Source: Paenibacillus sacheonensis
GTDB lineage: Bacteria; Bacillota; Bacilli; Paenibacillales; Paenibacillaceae
NCBI RefSeq assembly: GCF_009909195.1
Contig: NZ_JAAAMU010000002.1
Coordinates: 248,001-312,000 of the forward strand
Direction: 5' to 3'
Length of the DNA stretch: 64,000 nt
Shown here: piece by piece, positions 35,413 through 44,320 of the stretch
Layout: every line of letters begins with the position of its first letter
How positions within the stretch are numbered: the first letter of the stretch is position 1
The notes under the pieces: generated by a model
Told to the model about the DNA's origin: nothing
Seen by the model: only the letters and a program-made list of their open reading frames with translations
Database searches by the model: none
Program-made: the position numbers and the translations under genes

Positions 35413-35688
35413 ATGGCAAAGAAAGACAGACAGCGCGGAGCGGCGGCTCCATCGAGCGCGCAGCCGAAGGAAGAGAAAGCGGCTACGCTCAAGGATCTGC
35501 TGCGTCCAGACGTGCTGGATAAGCTGAAAGCAGCGGCACAGGATCTGAAATCCGCGGAAGAGAAGCGCAAGGAAGACCTCCGGAAGCAGGAAGAGGACGC
35601 CCGCAAGGCGGAACAGAAGCGGCTGGACAATGATTTCGAATATTTGCTGAACAACAGCAAAATGGATTGGAAGTCGAATAAGAGCTAA
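35413..35688 (+). CDS. YqkE-like protein (DUF3886)
   Basis: A 91-residue charged cytosolic protein. After a basic, Ala-rich N-terminus it has LKDLLRPDVLDKLKA, then a coiled-coil of repeated E/K/R heptads (about 45-70), and ends FEYLLNNSKMDWKSNKS. This matches the YqkE group of Bacilli, with function unknown. It has its own strong promoter and terminator. Confidence 0.85.
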   Translation: MAKKDRQRGAAAPSSAQPKEEKAATLKDLLRPDVLDKLKAAAQDLKSAEEKRKEDLRKQEEDARKAEQKRLDNDFEYLLNNSKMDWKSNKS

Positions 35689-35748
35689 GAACCGATGAGT
35701 GGGTTGACTGATTCCGCTATCGGGGATGACGGTCCATTAAACGCCATA

Positions 35749-35783
35749 AGAGCCCTATTCCGAACGCGGAATGGGGCTTTTTT
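35749..35783 (+). terminator. Rho-independent terminator
   Basis: GCCCTATTCCG and CGGAATGGGGC arms with a tight loop, followed by TTTTTT. Confidence 0.9.
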
Positions 35784-35906
35784 GCATGCTTGTCCATGCG
35801 GCATTTGCAGCCGCCGGCGCAGCTGCAGCGACGAGGATTGCAGCAACGGAATCGGCTTCGAAATCGACATCGAGACAATTGGCCCTTGCTTTTTCAAGGC
35901 GACCCT

Positions 35907-36182
35907 GTGTTATAATGAGGCCAATTGAAAGTATTGGAGGTATCCATTTAGACATCATGTGGACTTAATTCCCTTTCGTTCATGATTTTCGAATAGGACG
36001 AACAGAGATGCTTTGCCTGTGCGCGAAGCGGAATTGGTTACGTGTGTCTGGATGAGAATACTCCCGCTGCCAGAGCGCTTATGAAGCGTTCGCTCGCTAA
36101 GCCGCTGTTTGCCGTACTCATTGGCGAACCGTCGTTTTGTCGAAGCAGTCGTATTGTCGTCTACCCAATTTCGTTCATTTGC
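35907..36182 (+). promoter_or_regulatory. Promoter and long leader of the ABC-F gene
   Basis: TGTTATAAT at 35908-35916 is a perfect extended -10. CCAAT (35921-35925) and ATTGG (35933-35937) form a 5' hairpin that buries GGAGG (35936-35940). A mini-ORF ATG-TGG-ACT-TAA lies at 35957-35968. GCTCGC at 36092-36097 can pair with GCGAGC at 36181-36186 in the terminator, a possible antiterminator. No protein-coding gene is credible in this 557-base gap. Confidence 0.55.
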
Positions 36183-36212
36183 GAGCCGCGGGCACTGCCT
36201 GCGGCTCTTTTT
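36183..36212 (+). terminator. Leader terminator upstream of the ABC-F gene
   Basis: GAGCCGCGGGCA and GCCTGCGGCTC arms followed by TTTTT, about 130 bases before the ABC-F start. It would stop most transcripts from the 35908 promoter unless antitermination occurs. Confidence 0.85.
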
Positions 36213-36340
36213 GCTGCGCTGCGCGGTTAGGATATCACCATACGGTCGATCTTCGACCGGCCGCCCGGCCAGGCAATGCGCTGCATCGTATTCGATTATC
36301 ATCGCCCTTGTCGATTAGTTAACTACAAATTGGAGTGGTG

Positions 36341-38191
36341 ATGAATATGACATTGCTTACGATACGAAACGTGAAAAAACAGTTCGGCGATCTTACCGTT
36401 CTGGAGAACATCAATATGGATATCGCCGGTGGCGAACGGATCGGCCTCGTCGGCATGAACGGCGCAGGCAAGACGACGCTCGCCGAGCTGATCTTCGGTT
36501 CCGCGCAGCCGGACGGCGGCGCCTTGACTTATCATGCGGCGGGACTTCGCATCGGATATCTGCGCCAATCGACTTCTTACTCCGTGCATGCCTTTAGCGG
36601 CCTGATGAAGTCGGAGCAATCGGAGGGAGATCAACGGCGTTTCCTGGAAGTATCGAGCCGTCTCGGCCTGCGGGGCGTGAAGGAGTGGGAAGAATCCCGC
36701 TTCGCGGGACTCAGCGGCGGGGAGCGCACGAAGCTCGCTATCGCGCATATCTGGGCGTCGAAACCGGATATCCTGTTGCTCGACGAACCGACGAACCATC
36801 TGGATTATCAAGGCGTCGACTGGCTGATCGGCGAGCTTCGGAGCTTCGGAGGCACGACGATCATCATCTCCCACGATCGCTATTTCCTGGATGAGGCGGT
36901 TGACCGGATCGTCGAGCTTCAGGACGGCAGCTCGGTCGATTACCCGGGCAACTATACGTATTACCGGGAGGAGAAAGCTCGCCGCTACGCCAGTCAGCTT
37001 CGCCATTACGAGGAACGGCATAAGTACGAGCGGAAGATCGAAGCCGAGATCAATCGGCTCAAGAATTGGTCCGACAAGGCTCACCGGGATTCCATCAAGA
37101 CGGCCGCCACGAAAGGGGGCATGAAGGAATTCTACCGCAGCAAGGCCAAGAGCATGGATAAACAAATCAAATCGCGCATCCACCGGCTGGAGAAAATCGA
37201 CGTCGAAGGCGTGAAGAAGCCGAAGGAAGAGGCAAAGGTCGCGTTCGGTTGGGATCATCCAGGCAAACGGGGACGCCGAATCGTCGAAGCTTCCCGGATC
37301 GGCAAGCGATATGGAGCCAGGCAGCTGTTCCGCGACAGCTCCTTCTACGTCCAGCGGGGCGAGAAAGTGGGGCTCATCGGGCCGAACGGCGCAGGCAAGA
37401 CGACCTTGCTCGAGATGCTCATGCATCGGCAAGCTGCGGATGACGGCGTACTGTGGATCAGTCCGACGGCGCGAATCGCTTATCTGACGCAGGACGTATC
37501 GGATCTGCGGGAGGATCAATCCGCGCTGGAACTGCTGCAGCTGACGTTCGAGCTGAGGGACGACATCGGCAAAGCCAGGACGCTGCTTGCGAACATGGGC
37601 TTCGACGAGCCGATGCTCGGGAAGCCGATCCGGCAGCTGAGTCTCGGCGAACGAACCCGAATCAAGCTGGCTCAGCTGATCCTGCAGGAGCAGGACGTGC
37701 TCATCCTGGACGAACCGACGAATCATTTGGACCTGGCCAGCCGCGAACAGCTCGAGCAGACGCTCGAATCGTACGCAGGGACGCTGATTATCGTGTCGCA
37801 TGACCGGTACTTGATCGAGAAGCTCTGCGATAAGCTGCTCGTCATCGAAGACGGTACCGTGCGCCGCTGGGAGAACGGGTTCCGGGATTACGCGTTGAAG
37901 CAGGCGGCAGACAACGATGATGACGATCGCGAAGTCGTTCATAAAGACGGAGATGAGGACGACGGCGGAGCTAATCGTCCACGTCCGCAGGAGAATGCCG
38001 CGAACGCAGAAGGGTCGAAAGCGGGCAAACGCGAGCAGAAGCGGCAGCGGGAAGAAGAACTGCTGCTCGTGACGACGCGAATTGCTTATCTCATCGGCGA
38101 ATTGAGCCTGGTTAAGCCAACGGACGCAAGATATGCGGCGATCGACGAAGAGCTGAAAGGCGAAATCGCGAAGAAGAAGACGCTGAACTAG
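36341..38191 (+). CDS. ABC-F ATPase, probable ribosomal-protection antibiotic resistance protein
   Basis: About 616 residues with two ABC domains in one chain and no membrane segments, the ABC-F arrangement. ABC1: GMNGAGKT, LSGGERTK, LLDEPTNHLD. ABC2: GPNGAGKT, LSLGERTR, LILDEPTNHLD with SHDRY. Between them a basic linker (about 205-300) holds KEFYRSKAKSMDKQIKSR, resembling VmlR/Vga-type resistance proteins that reach the ribosome's peptidyl transferase centre. A Lys/Glu/Asp-rich C-terminal extension follows. ATG 36341 is 5 bases after GGAG; ATG 36347 is also possible. Leader-terminator upstream suggests drug-induced expression. Confidence 0.88.
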   Translation: MNMTLLTIRNVKKQFGDLTVLENINMDIAGGERIGLVGMNGAGKTTLAELIFGSAQPDGGALTYHAAGLRIGYLRQSTSYSVHAFSGLMKSEQSEGDQRRFLEVSSRLGLRGVKEWEESRFAGLSGGERTKLAIAHIWASKPDILLLDEPTNHLDYQGVDWLIGELRSFGGTTIIISHDRYFLDEAVDRIVELQDGSSVDYPGNYTYYREEKARRYASQLRHYEERHKYERKIEAEINRLKNWSDKAHRDSIKTAATKGGMKEFYRSKAKSMDKQIKSRIHRLEKIDVEGVKKPKEEAKVAFGWDHPGKRGRRIVEASRIGKRYGARQLFRDSSFYVQRGEKVGLIGPNGAGKTTLLEMLMHRQAADDGVLWISPTARIAYLTQDVSDLREDQSALELLQLTFELRDDIGKARTLLANMGFDEPMLGKPIRQLSLGERTRIKLAQLILQEQDVLILDEPTNHLDLASREQLEQTLESYAGTLIIVSHDRYLIEKLCDKLLVIEDGTVRRWENGFRDYALKQAADNDDDDREVVHKDGDEDDGGANRPRPQENAANAEGSKAGKREQKRQREEELLLVTTRIAYLIGELSLVKPTDARYAAIDEELKGEIAKKKTLN

Positions 38192-38295
38192 CATTGAAGA
38201 CGCAGCCGTTTTTCGCCTTAATCCGAACAAATGCTTGGCCCGATTTTGAAGAAATTGTAAACGGACGCGCTGCATCGCGAATACGATGTAGCAAC

Positions 38296-38307
38296 CGTTT
38301 GCAAACG
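38296..38307. promoter_or_regulatory. Perfect 12-base palindrome CGTTTGCAAACG
   Basis: Symmetric site typical of LacI-family operators, 85 bases upstream of the hydrolase start. No cognate regulator is nearby. Confidence 0.35.
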
Positions 38308-38391
38308 TGAATGTCGGCGCATTCTCTGCCGCATACTAGCAGAGGGGGACGCCGGCGGAGCATTCGGCGCAAGAAAGGCGGTGTTGGCCGT

Positions 38392-39141
38392 ATGCAGATC
38401 GAGTTGACAGCAGCCACTGCGGCAGAAGCCGAAGGGACATTCGATTGGGATATTTATTTGTTGGCAGGCGTCGGATCGTCGCGCACGATCTTCGCCGAAT
38501 GCATGAAGGAGCTTCAGCGCCGCTATGCGGAATCCGGCTTCTTCCCGCGCATTCGCGAACTTTTTCCTTACGGCGACCATACGCGCAATTTTTATATGCA
38601 GCTCCTTAAGGTGCGAAGGGATATATCGCGGCTGCCCAAATCCGCGCAATCCGGAGCGAAAACGGTCGCGAAGCAGATTCGGAAACTGTCTTCCGGCAGG
38701 CCGGTCTTGTTCATCGGTCACAGCGGCGGAGGCGTAGCGGCCTATCAGGCGGCGGTCATGCTCAGCAGGGGAGGCATCATCCCGGATTGGCGCGTCATCC
38801 AGATCGGTTCGCCGAAGCTGCCGATCCACGGGCAGCATGCGGATAAAGTGCATTTCGTCGTCTCGGTCGACGAGAAGGGCGACTGCACGGATTTCGTAAC
38901 CAGCCTCGGAAGCTGGGGAGGATTCAGCCTCAGCCGCAGGGGACTGCCGTTCTGGAACCGTTCCAAATACGCGCCGAAACATATTATTCCGGTTCCGATG
39001 ATCGGCGGCCATAAGCATTATTTCCGCAAGGAAGATCCTTTCGTTCATCCGGAACGGGGCTCTAATCTCGGGATGATTACCGATACGATCTGGGAACGGA
39101 TCGCGAGGGAGCTCTGCATGGGCGCTTCGCGATTCCTATAG
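38392..39141 (+). CDS. Alpha/beta hydrolase-type protein
   Basis: A 249-residue cytosolic protein. The nucleophile elbow GHSGGG fits the GxSxG motif, after a PVLFI strand, and the fold includes VIQIGSPKLPI. The C-terminal His in GGHKHYF may complete a triad. The ATG at 38392 is 10 bases after AAAGGCGG. A lipase-like or esterase role is possible, but family and substrate are uncertain. Monocistronic. Confidence 0.75.
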   Translation: MQIELTAATAAEAEGTFDWDIYLLAGVGSSRTIFAECMKELQRRYAESGFFPRIRELFPYGDHTRNFYMQLLKVRRDISRLPKSAQSGAKTVAKQIRKLSSGRPVLFIGHSGGGVAAYQAAVMLSRGGIIPDWRVIQIGSPKLPIHGQHADKVHFVVSVDEKGDCTDFVTSLGSWGGFSLSRRGLPFWNRSKYAPKHIIPVPMIGGHKHYFRKEDPFVHPERGSNLGMITDTIWERIARELCMGASRFL

Positions 39142-39143
39142 GG

Positions 39144-39170
39144 GCCGCAGCCTTCGCGCTGCGGCTCTTT
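39144..39170 (+). terminator. Rho-independent terminator
   Basis: GCCGCAG / CCTTCGCG / CTGCGGC followed by TCTTT. Confidence 0.75.
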
Positions 39171-39287
39171 AAGTTTTCCTAAAGAAACCATTGCGCGCTG
39201 AACGGAGAAGGAAAACGCCGCCCTTCGGACGAATCATTGGGAGCATGGGGTAAAGAAATGAGCGCGCGTCGAGCAGAATCGGGTCAT

Positions 39288-39315
39288 TTGAAAGCGCTGT
39301 CAGCAGTGCTAGGAT
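39288..39315 (+). promoter_or_regulatory. Sugar ABC operon promoter overlapped by a CcpA (cre) site
   Basis: TTGAAA at 39288-39293 and TAGGAT at 39310-39315, 16-base spacer. TGAAAGCGCTGTCA at 39289-39302 fits the cre consensus TGWAARCGYTWNCW at 13 of 14 positions. CcpA binding there would block the -35. Confidence 0.65.
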
Positions 39316-39387
39316 GAAGGTATGGAATCGGAAACGCCATTCCAATCCAAACGATTCAATCCAAACGAAAAGGGGAGGGTTTCAGGG

Positions 39388-40740
39388 ATGAGGAAGTCTT
39401 GGTTTACCATGATCGCGCTTTCGCTCATCGTCTCGACAGCGCTTGTCGGCTGCTCGGAGCGTTCCGGAGGCAGCGCCAACAACAATTCCGGAGGCAATGC
39501 GGCTTCCAACGAGGACGGCAGCGGCAATGCGCCGAAGACCGACGATACGGCAAATGCGCCCAAGCCGGACAACGGCGAGAAGGTCCGTCTTACGGTATAC
39601 AGCACGATCGGAGAATTGAAGAACCAGGATATGATGAAATCGATCGCCGCCGACTTTACGAAGGAAAATCCGAACATTCAAGTCGAATTCCAGTTCCCCG
39701 GCGCGGAGTACGAGAATATTTTGAAGGTCAAGATGGCCGCGAACGATCTTCCCGACGTGTTCGACACGCATGGCTGGGCCGTCATCCGTTACGACAAATA
39801 TTTGGCTGACCTGAAGGACGAGACTTGGGCGCCCAATCTGACCGATACGATTAAACCCGTGGTCACGAACAAGAGCGGCAAAGTCGAAGCGCTCGTGCTC
39901 AGCGAGGCGAAGGACGGAATCTCCTATAATGCCGGCCTGCTCGAGAAGTACGGCATTACGCCGCCATCCACGTTCGCCGAACTGATGGAAGCAGCCGACA
40001 AATTGAAAACGGAAAGCAACGGGGACGTGACGCCTTTCTTCATGTCGGGCATCGACAACGGCATGATCGGCGGCTTCCTTGATCTATACGCGACCTCGCA
40101 ATACATCAGTCCGTCCGCGAACGATGCGGCGACGCTGCTGGACGGCTCGTTCGATTGGAAGAAATGGACGCCGCTTGCCCAGAAGCTGCTCGACATGCAG
40201 AAGAAGGGCTACATCAACAAAGACGTCCTGACCGCGAAATACACCGATATGCCGCAGCGCTTCGCGCAAGGGAAGATCGCCTTCGTCTTCGGCGCTCCCT
40301 CATTCGCGGACGAAGTGTATAAGGTGAACAAGGACGTGAAGATCGGCATCATGCCGCTCACCTCGATGGTCGACGGCGATTCGCAGACGTTCTCCGGCGG
40401 CGAACGCTATACGATGGGCGCCTGGAAGGACGGCAAGCATCTGGAGGAGTCGAAGAAGCTGATCGCGTTCTTCTCCAAGCCAGAGAACATGTCCAAGATC
40501 GCCAATGCCACGAAGCTGCCGCCCGGCCTCAAGGACATTACGTCCGAGCATGAATTCACGAAGTATTACGAGCAATTCAGCGCTGTGCGCGTATTCCCTT
40601 ACTTCGACCGCGTCTATCTGCCGAACGGCATGTGGGACGTCATGTGCAAGACGGGCACGGCGCTCGTCGCGGGCGACGTCTCGCCGGAGCAGTTCTCCGA
40701 CAAGATGAAGCAGGAATACGACCGTCTCCGCAATCAATAG
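39388..40740 (+). CDS. Sugar ABC transporter substrate-binding lipoprotein (CUT1)
   Basis: A 450-residue extracellular lipoprotein. The signal peptide ends in a lipobox LVGC, followed by an Asn/Gly/Ser linker and the solute-binding fold with LTVYSTIGELKNQDMMKSI and GERYTMGAWKDGKH. GGGAGGG precedes the ATG at 39388. The two permeases and the HK/RR pair follow, as in Paenibacillus sugar loci. No ATPase gene is in the operon, so a shared MsmX-type ATPase is expected. Confidence 0.93.
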   Translation: MRKSWFTMIALSLIVSTALVGCSERSGGSANNNSGGNAASNEDGSGNAPKTDDTANAPKPDNGEKVRLTVYSTIGELKNQDMMKSIAADFTKENPNIQVEFQFPGAEYENILKVKMAANDLPDVFDTHGWAVIRYDKYLADLKDETWAPNLTDTIKPVVTNKSGKVEALVLSEAKDGISYNAGLLEKYGITPPSTFAELMEAADKLKTESNGDVTPFFMSGIDNGMIGGFLDLYATSQYISPSANDAATLLDGSFDWKKWTPLAQKLLDMQKKGYINKDVLTAKYTDMPQRFAQGKIAFVFGAPSFADEVYKVNKDVKIGIMPLTSMVDGDSQTFSGGERYTMGAWKDGKHLEESKKLIAFFSKPENMSKIANATKLPPGLKDITSEHEFTKYYEQFSAVRVFPYFDRVYLPNGMWDVMCKTGTALVAGDVSPEQFSDKMKQEYDRLRNQ

Positions 40741-40747
40741 TCAGGCC

Positions 40748-40778
40748 GGGACGGGAAGGGCGCCGCTCTTTCCGTCCC
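40748..40778 (+). other. Intergenic hairpin between binding protein and permease genes
   Basis: GGGACGG and CCGTCCC pair around a GC-rich loop. A hairpin here commonly stabilises or overproduces the binding-protein part of the transcript. Confidence 0.6.
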
Positions 40779-40809
40779 GTCATACCAACTTAGGCTGGGA
40801 GGAGAGCGC

Positions 40810-41751
40810 ATGGCGAGAACAACGACAATCGTTCGCAGCACGGACCGCGCCGCCGCGCCGCTGCAGGGACCTGCCCGGAAGCGGAAGCGCAGCACCGCAT
40901 GGCTCAATCTGCTCTATGTACCGGCGCTGCTGCTGTTCGCGGTGTTCATTTTCTATCCGTTCGTCAAGGGCGTCCAAATCTCGTTCACGAACTGGGACGG
41001 CTACAACCAGGATTACAAATGGATCGGCGGTTCGAATTATAAGCGCTTCTTCAACGACCCCGACATGGGCCGCGTCATTCGAAATACGATTATCTACGGC
41101 GTAGGCAGCGCCTTCCTTCAGAATTTGATCGGTCTGGCCTACGCGCTGTTCCTGAATATGAATATTCGAACGCGCGGCGTCGTACGAACGGTTATCTACC
41201 TGCCCGTCATCATCAGCTCGCTGATCATGGGGTATATCTGGTATTTCTTCTTCCAATACGACGGCGGCGCCATTAACGATATCCTGCTGCTGTTCCAGGA
41301 CGAACCGTCCAATCTGCTTGGAGACAAGGATTGGAACAGCTGGATCATCACCTTCGTCAATACGTACCAATACCTCGGTATCGCGATGGTGCTGTTCCTG
41401 GCCGGCCTGCAGACGATTCCGAAGGATTATTACGAAGCGGCGACGATCGACGGCGCCACGGCCCTCAGCAGGTTCCGGCATATAACGTGGCCGCTCATCG
41501 CCCCGTCGCTCACGGTCAGCATGGTGCTGAATCTGATCGGCGGCCTGAAGCTGTTCGACGTCATCGTCGCGATGACGAACAGCGGCCCCGGCTATGCTTC
41601 GGCCTCCATGTCGTCCATCATGTACCTGCTGTATTTCGGCAGGGAAGACGCGGGCTATGCGGCCACGATCGGCATTCTGATGTTCGTCATGATTTCCGTC
41701 GTCAGCATCTTCGCCTTGTACTTGCTGCGCAGAAGGGAGGTTCACGCGTAA
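40810..41751 (+). CDS. Sugar ABC transporter permease (MsmF/UgpA type)
   Basis: A 313-residue CUT1 permease with six membrane helices after a basic N-terminus rich in Arg. The EAA loop YYEAATIDGATALSRFRHI identifies the ATPase contact. Overlaps the next gene by one base (TAATG). Partner of the permease at 41751. Confidence 0.94.
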   Translation: MARTTTIVRSTDRAAAPLQGPARKRKRSTAWLNLLYVPALLLFAVFIFYPFVKGVQISFTNWDGYNQDYKWIGGSNYKRFFNDPDMGRVIRNTIIYGVGSAFLQNLIGLAYALFLNMNIRTRGVVRTVIYLPVIISSLIMGYIWYFFFQYDGGAINDILLLFQDEPSNLLGDKDWNSWIITFVNTYQYLGIAMVLFLAGLQTIPKDYYEAATIDGATALSRFRHITWPLIAPSLTVSMVLNLIGGLKLFDVIVAMTNSGPGYASASMSSIMYLLYFGREDAGYAATIGILMFVMISVVSIFALYLLRRREVHA

Positions 41752-42569
41752 TGAGAAATAAACGGTCGGCGTGGCTGACCTCCTTGTCGCTCGTTATTTG
41801 CCTGATCCATATCCTCCCATTTTATATTCTGCTGACGACTTCGTTCAAAGCGGCGGATGACTTGAGCTCCAAATGGGTCATGCCGGGGTATCTGTTCCTC
41901 GACAATTTCTCCAGCGCCTGGCGCGAAGCGAACATGATGTCGGCGTTCCGCAGCAACCTCATCGTAACGGCGGTCTCCGTCGTGCTGATCATCATCATCG
42001 GTTCCATCGCCGCGTATCCGCTCGCCCGCTACCAGACGCGCTGGAACCAATTCGTCTACGCGGTGTTCGTGTCCGCGCTGATCGTGCCGCCGCTCACGAT
42101 TCTCGTGCCGCTCTATAAATTCATGGTCGACATCGGCGGCATGAATCAATACTGGGGCATTATTCTCTTGTTCGTGACGTTCAACCTGCCGATGACCATC
42201 TTCCTGTACACCGGCTTCATCAGCACGATCCCGCGGGAGCTCGACGAGGCCGCGATGATCGACGGCGCCGGACGGTTCGAGCTGTTTTATCGGATCTTGC
42301 TGCCGCTCTTGAAGCCGATTACGGCAACGGTCATCATCTTGACCGGCGTCGCCGTATGGAACGATTATCAATTCTCGGTCTTCTTCCTGCAGCATCCGCA
42401 TACGCGGACGATCACGGTCGCGCTCGCCTCGTTCTTCGGCCAATACAACAGCAATATCGGATGGGTGGCCGCGGGCTCGCTCATGGGCGCGCTGCCGATG
42501 ATCGTCCTGTACTTGTTCCTGCAGCGGTACTTCATCTCCGGTCTTGCCTCCGGCGCCATCAAAGGATAG
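41751..42569 (+). CDS. Sugar ABC transporter permease (MsmG/UgpE type)
   Basis: A 272-residue second CUT1 permease with six helices. Its EAA loop reads LDEAAMIDGAGRFELFYRI, and the C-terminal TVALASFFGQYNSNIGWVAAGSL is typical. Starts at the ATG overlapping the preceding stop. The sensor kinase begins 11 bases after its stop. Confidence 0.94.
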   Translation: MRNKRSAWLTSLSLVICLIHILPFYILLTTSFKAADDLSSKWVMPGYLFLDNFSSAWREANMMSAFRSNLIVTAVSVVLIIIIGSIAAYPLARYQTRWNQFVYAVFVSALIVPPLTILVPLYKFMVDIGGMNQYWGIILLFVTFNLPMTIFLYTGFISTIPRELDEAAMIDGAGRFELFYRILLPLLKPITATVIILTGVAVWNDYQFSVFFLQHPHTRTITVALASFFGQYNSNIGWVAAGSLMGALPMIVLYLFLQRYFISGLASGAIKG

Positions 42570-42580
42570 GGAAGTGATCC

Positions 42581-44320
42581 ATGAGACAATCCATTCGGCT
42601 CAAGCTGACGCTGCTGTTTCTTCTCACCATCATTCTTCCGATTGTTCTCATCGTCGTGGAGCTCCCCGCCTATTACGTCAAATCCATCAAAGAGCAGCAG
42701 TCCTCGCTAATGGCGGGGACTTTAGCTGCTCTTACGTCGCATATCGAGACCTATCTCGACGACCTCGACCGAATGACGGTCACCCCGTATTTCTATGACG
42801 ACGTCATGCGCGCCATGAAGCTGAAATCCACCTACGGCTGGAACCTCTTGACGCCTTTCGAGCAATTCGAGGCGGGGCAGACCTTGTCGACCACGCTTCC
42901 GAACGCGCTGCGGAATACCCGCAAAGATATTCTGGGCACGATCCTGCTGCCGATGGACGGCTCCGTCTACGTCTCTTCGTCCAGCAACTTGACCGGGGCG
43001 GTGGATCGCTTTCCGTTCACGAAGCAGGACTGGTACATTAAGGCCTTGCGAGCGGACGGCGACGTGGCGTTCATTAGCGTGCACGACCAGAACTACTTGA
43101 ACGGCGCGCGGGCGAACGTCTTCTCCGTCGCCCGGCTCATCAAGGACCCCGATTCGAGGCGCCCGCTCGGCGTCATCATGGCGGATGCGGACACGGTCGC
43201 CATCGAGCGCATGATCGACGGGATCGGTCTATCTAATGGCGCATTGGCCGCGATATTGGACGATAACGGAAAGCTGATCTATGCGAGCGGTCCCGCCGTG
43301 AGCGGGCTTCGCGCGCAATTAGCTTCGGGTGCCGGTTACGTCCATGCGCCCGGAGACGACTATCATGTCGTGAGCAAAACGATCGCGAGATCGCAGTGGG
43401 GCATCTATGTCATGTTCCCGGAAACGGCCGTGCGCCGGCAGCTCGATCGCGTCTATGACATCGGAATCTGGTTTGCCGCAGGCGGCCTGGTCGTCGCGCT
43501 CATTCTGTACACGACCGTCTCCCATTGGATGGTCACGCCGTTCAAGCGGATGATCCAAACGATGAAGCGGGTGCAGCGAGGCGATATGGGGGCGTTCTAC
43601 CCCGTAAAGGGAAACGACGAGGTCGCGCAGCTGGGAACGAGCTTGAATACGATGATCAGCCGGCTCGGCGAGCTGATCGATCGCGAGTACCGCGCGGTGC
43701 TCGGACAGCGGAACGCGGAGTATCACGCGCTGCAATCGCAGATTCAGCCGCATTTTTTGTACAACACGCTGAACGGCTTCATCGGCTTGAACCGGTCGGG
43801 CCAGAGCGCGCTGCTGGAACGGGCGATCCTGTCTCTCGGCGGCATGCTCCGTTATACGCTGGACAAGAACGAACGCGCCAGCCTGAAGGACGAGATGGAG
43901 TTCGTGGAGAAATACTGCGAGCTGCAGCAGCTGCGGTTCACGGACAAAATGGAATTCGAGATCGATTTCTCCCCGGAAGTTTATCCCATGCTCATACCGA
44001 AGCTGCTGCTTCAGCCGCTCGTCGAGAACGCGGTCATTCATGGCATCGAGCCTTGCAAGTCGTCCTGCCTGCTGCGCATTGAAGCGCATGTCGCGCGCTC
44101 GAATGATTTTGGAAGGGATGACGATCGCCTGATCATCACGGTATCGGACAACGGCATCGGCTTCGATCCCGGAACCGGCCGCAGCGGCGTAGGCGTGACG
44201 AACGTTCGCGAACGGCTGAAGCTGGCCTTCGAGCATGCGTCCTTTTCGATGCGCTCGGTGCCGGGACAAGGGACGGAGGCCGTCATACAAATTCCGTTGA
44301 AGGATGTGGATCTCGCATGA
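42581..44320 (+). CDS. Sensor histidine kinase (YesM type)
   Basis: A 579-residue membrane sensor. TM1 is about residues 9-30 and TM2 about 290-312, with a large extracellular sensor between. HAMP follows, then the His_kinase motif QPHFLYNTLN with His391, and the ATPase part VSDNGIGFDPG. It overlaps the response regulator by 4 bases. It probably senses sugar or binding-protein state and drives the upstream importer. Confidence 0.94.
   Translation: MRQSIRLKLTLLFLLTIILPIVLIVVELPAYYVKSIKEQQSSLMAGTLAALTSHIETYLDDLDRMTVTPYFYDDVMRAMKLKSTYGWNLLTPFEQFEAGQTLSTTLPNALRNTRKDILGTILLPMDGSVYVSSSSNLTGAVDRFPFTKQDWYIKALRADGDVAFISVHDQNYLNGARANVFSVARLIKDPDSRRPLGVIMADADTVAIERMIDGIGLSNGALAAILDDNGKLIYASGPAVSGLRAQLASGAGYVHAPGDDYHVVSKTIARSQWGIYVMFPETAVRRQLDRVYDIGIWFAAGGLVVALILYTTVSHWMVTPFKRMIQTMKRVQRGDMGAFYPVKGNDEVAQLGTSLNTMISRLGELIDREYRAVLGQRNAEYHALQSQIQPHFLYNTLNGFIGLNRSGQSALLERAILSLGGMLRYTLDKNERASLKDEMEFVEKYCELQQLRFTDKMEFEIDFSPEVYPMLIPKLLLQPLVENAVIHGIEPCKSSCLLRIEAHVARSNDFGRDDDRLIITVSDNGIGFDPGTGRSGVGVTNVRERLKLAFEHASFSMRSVPGQGTEAVIQIPLKDVDLA

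Noticed and set aside
35771-35968. Ala-rich 65-codon frame downstream of yqkE-like gene
   Set aside because: It begins inside the terminator hairpin and runs through the promoter of the ABC-F leader; the composition is that of GC-rich noncoding sequence.
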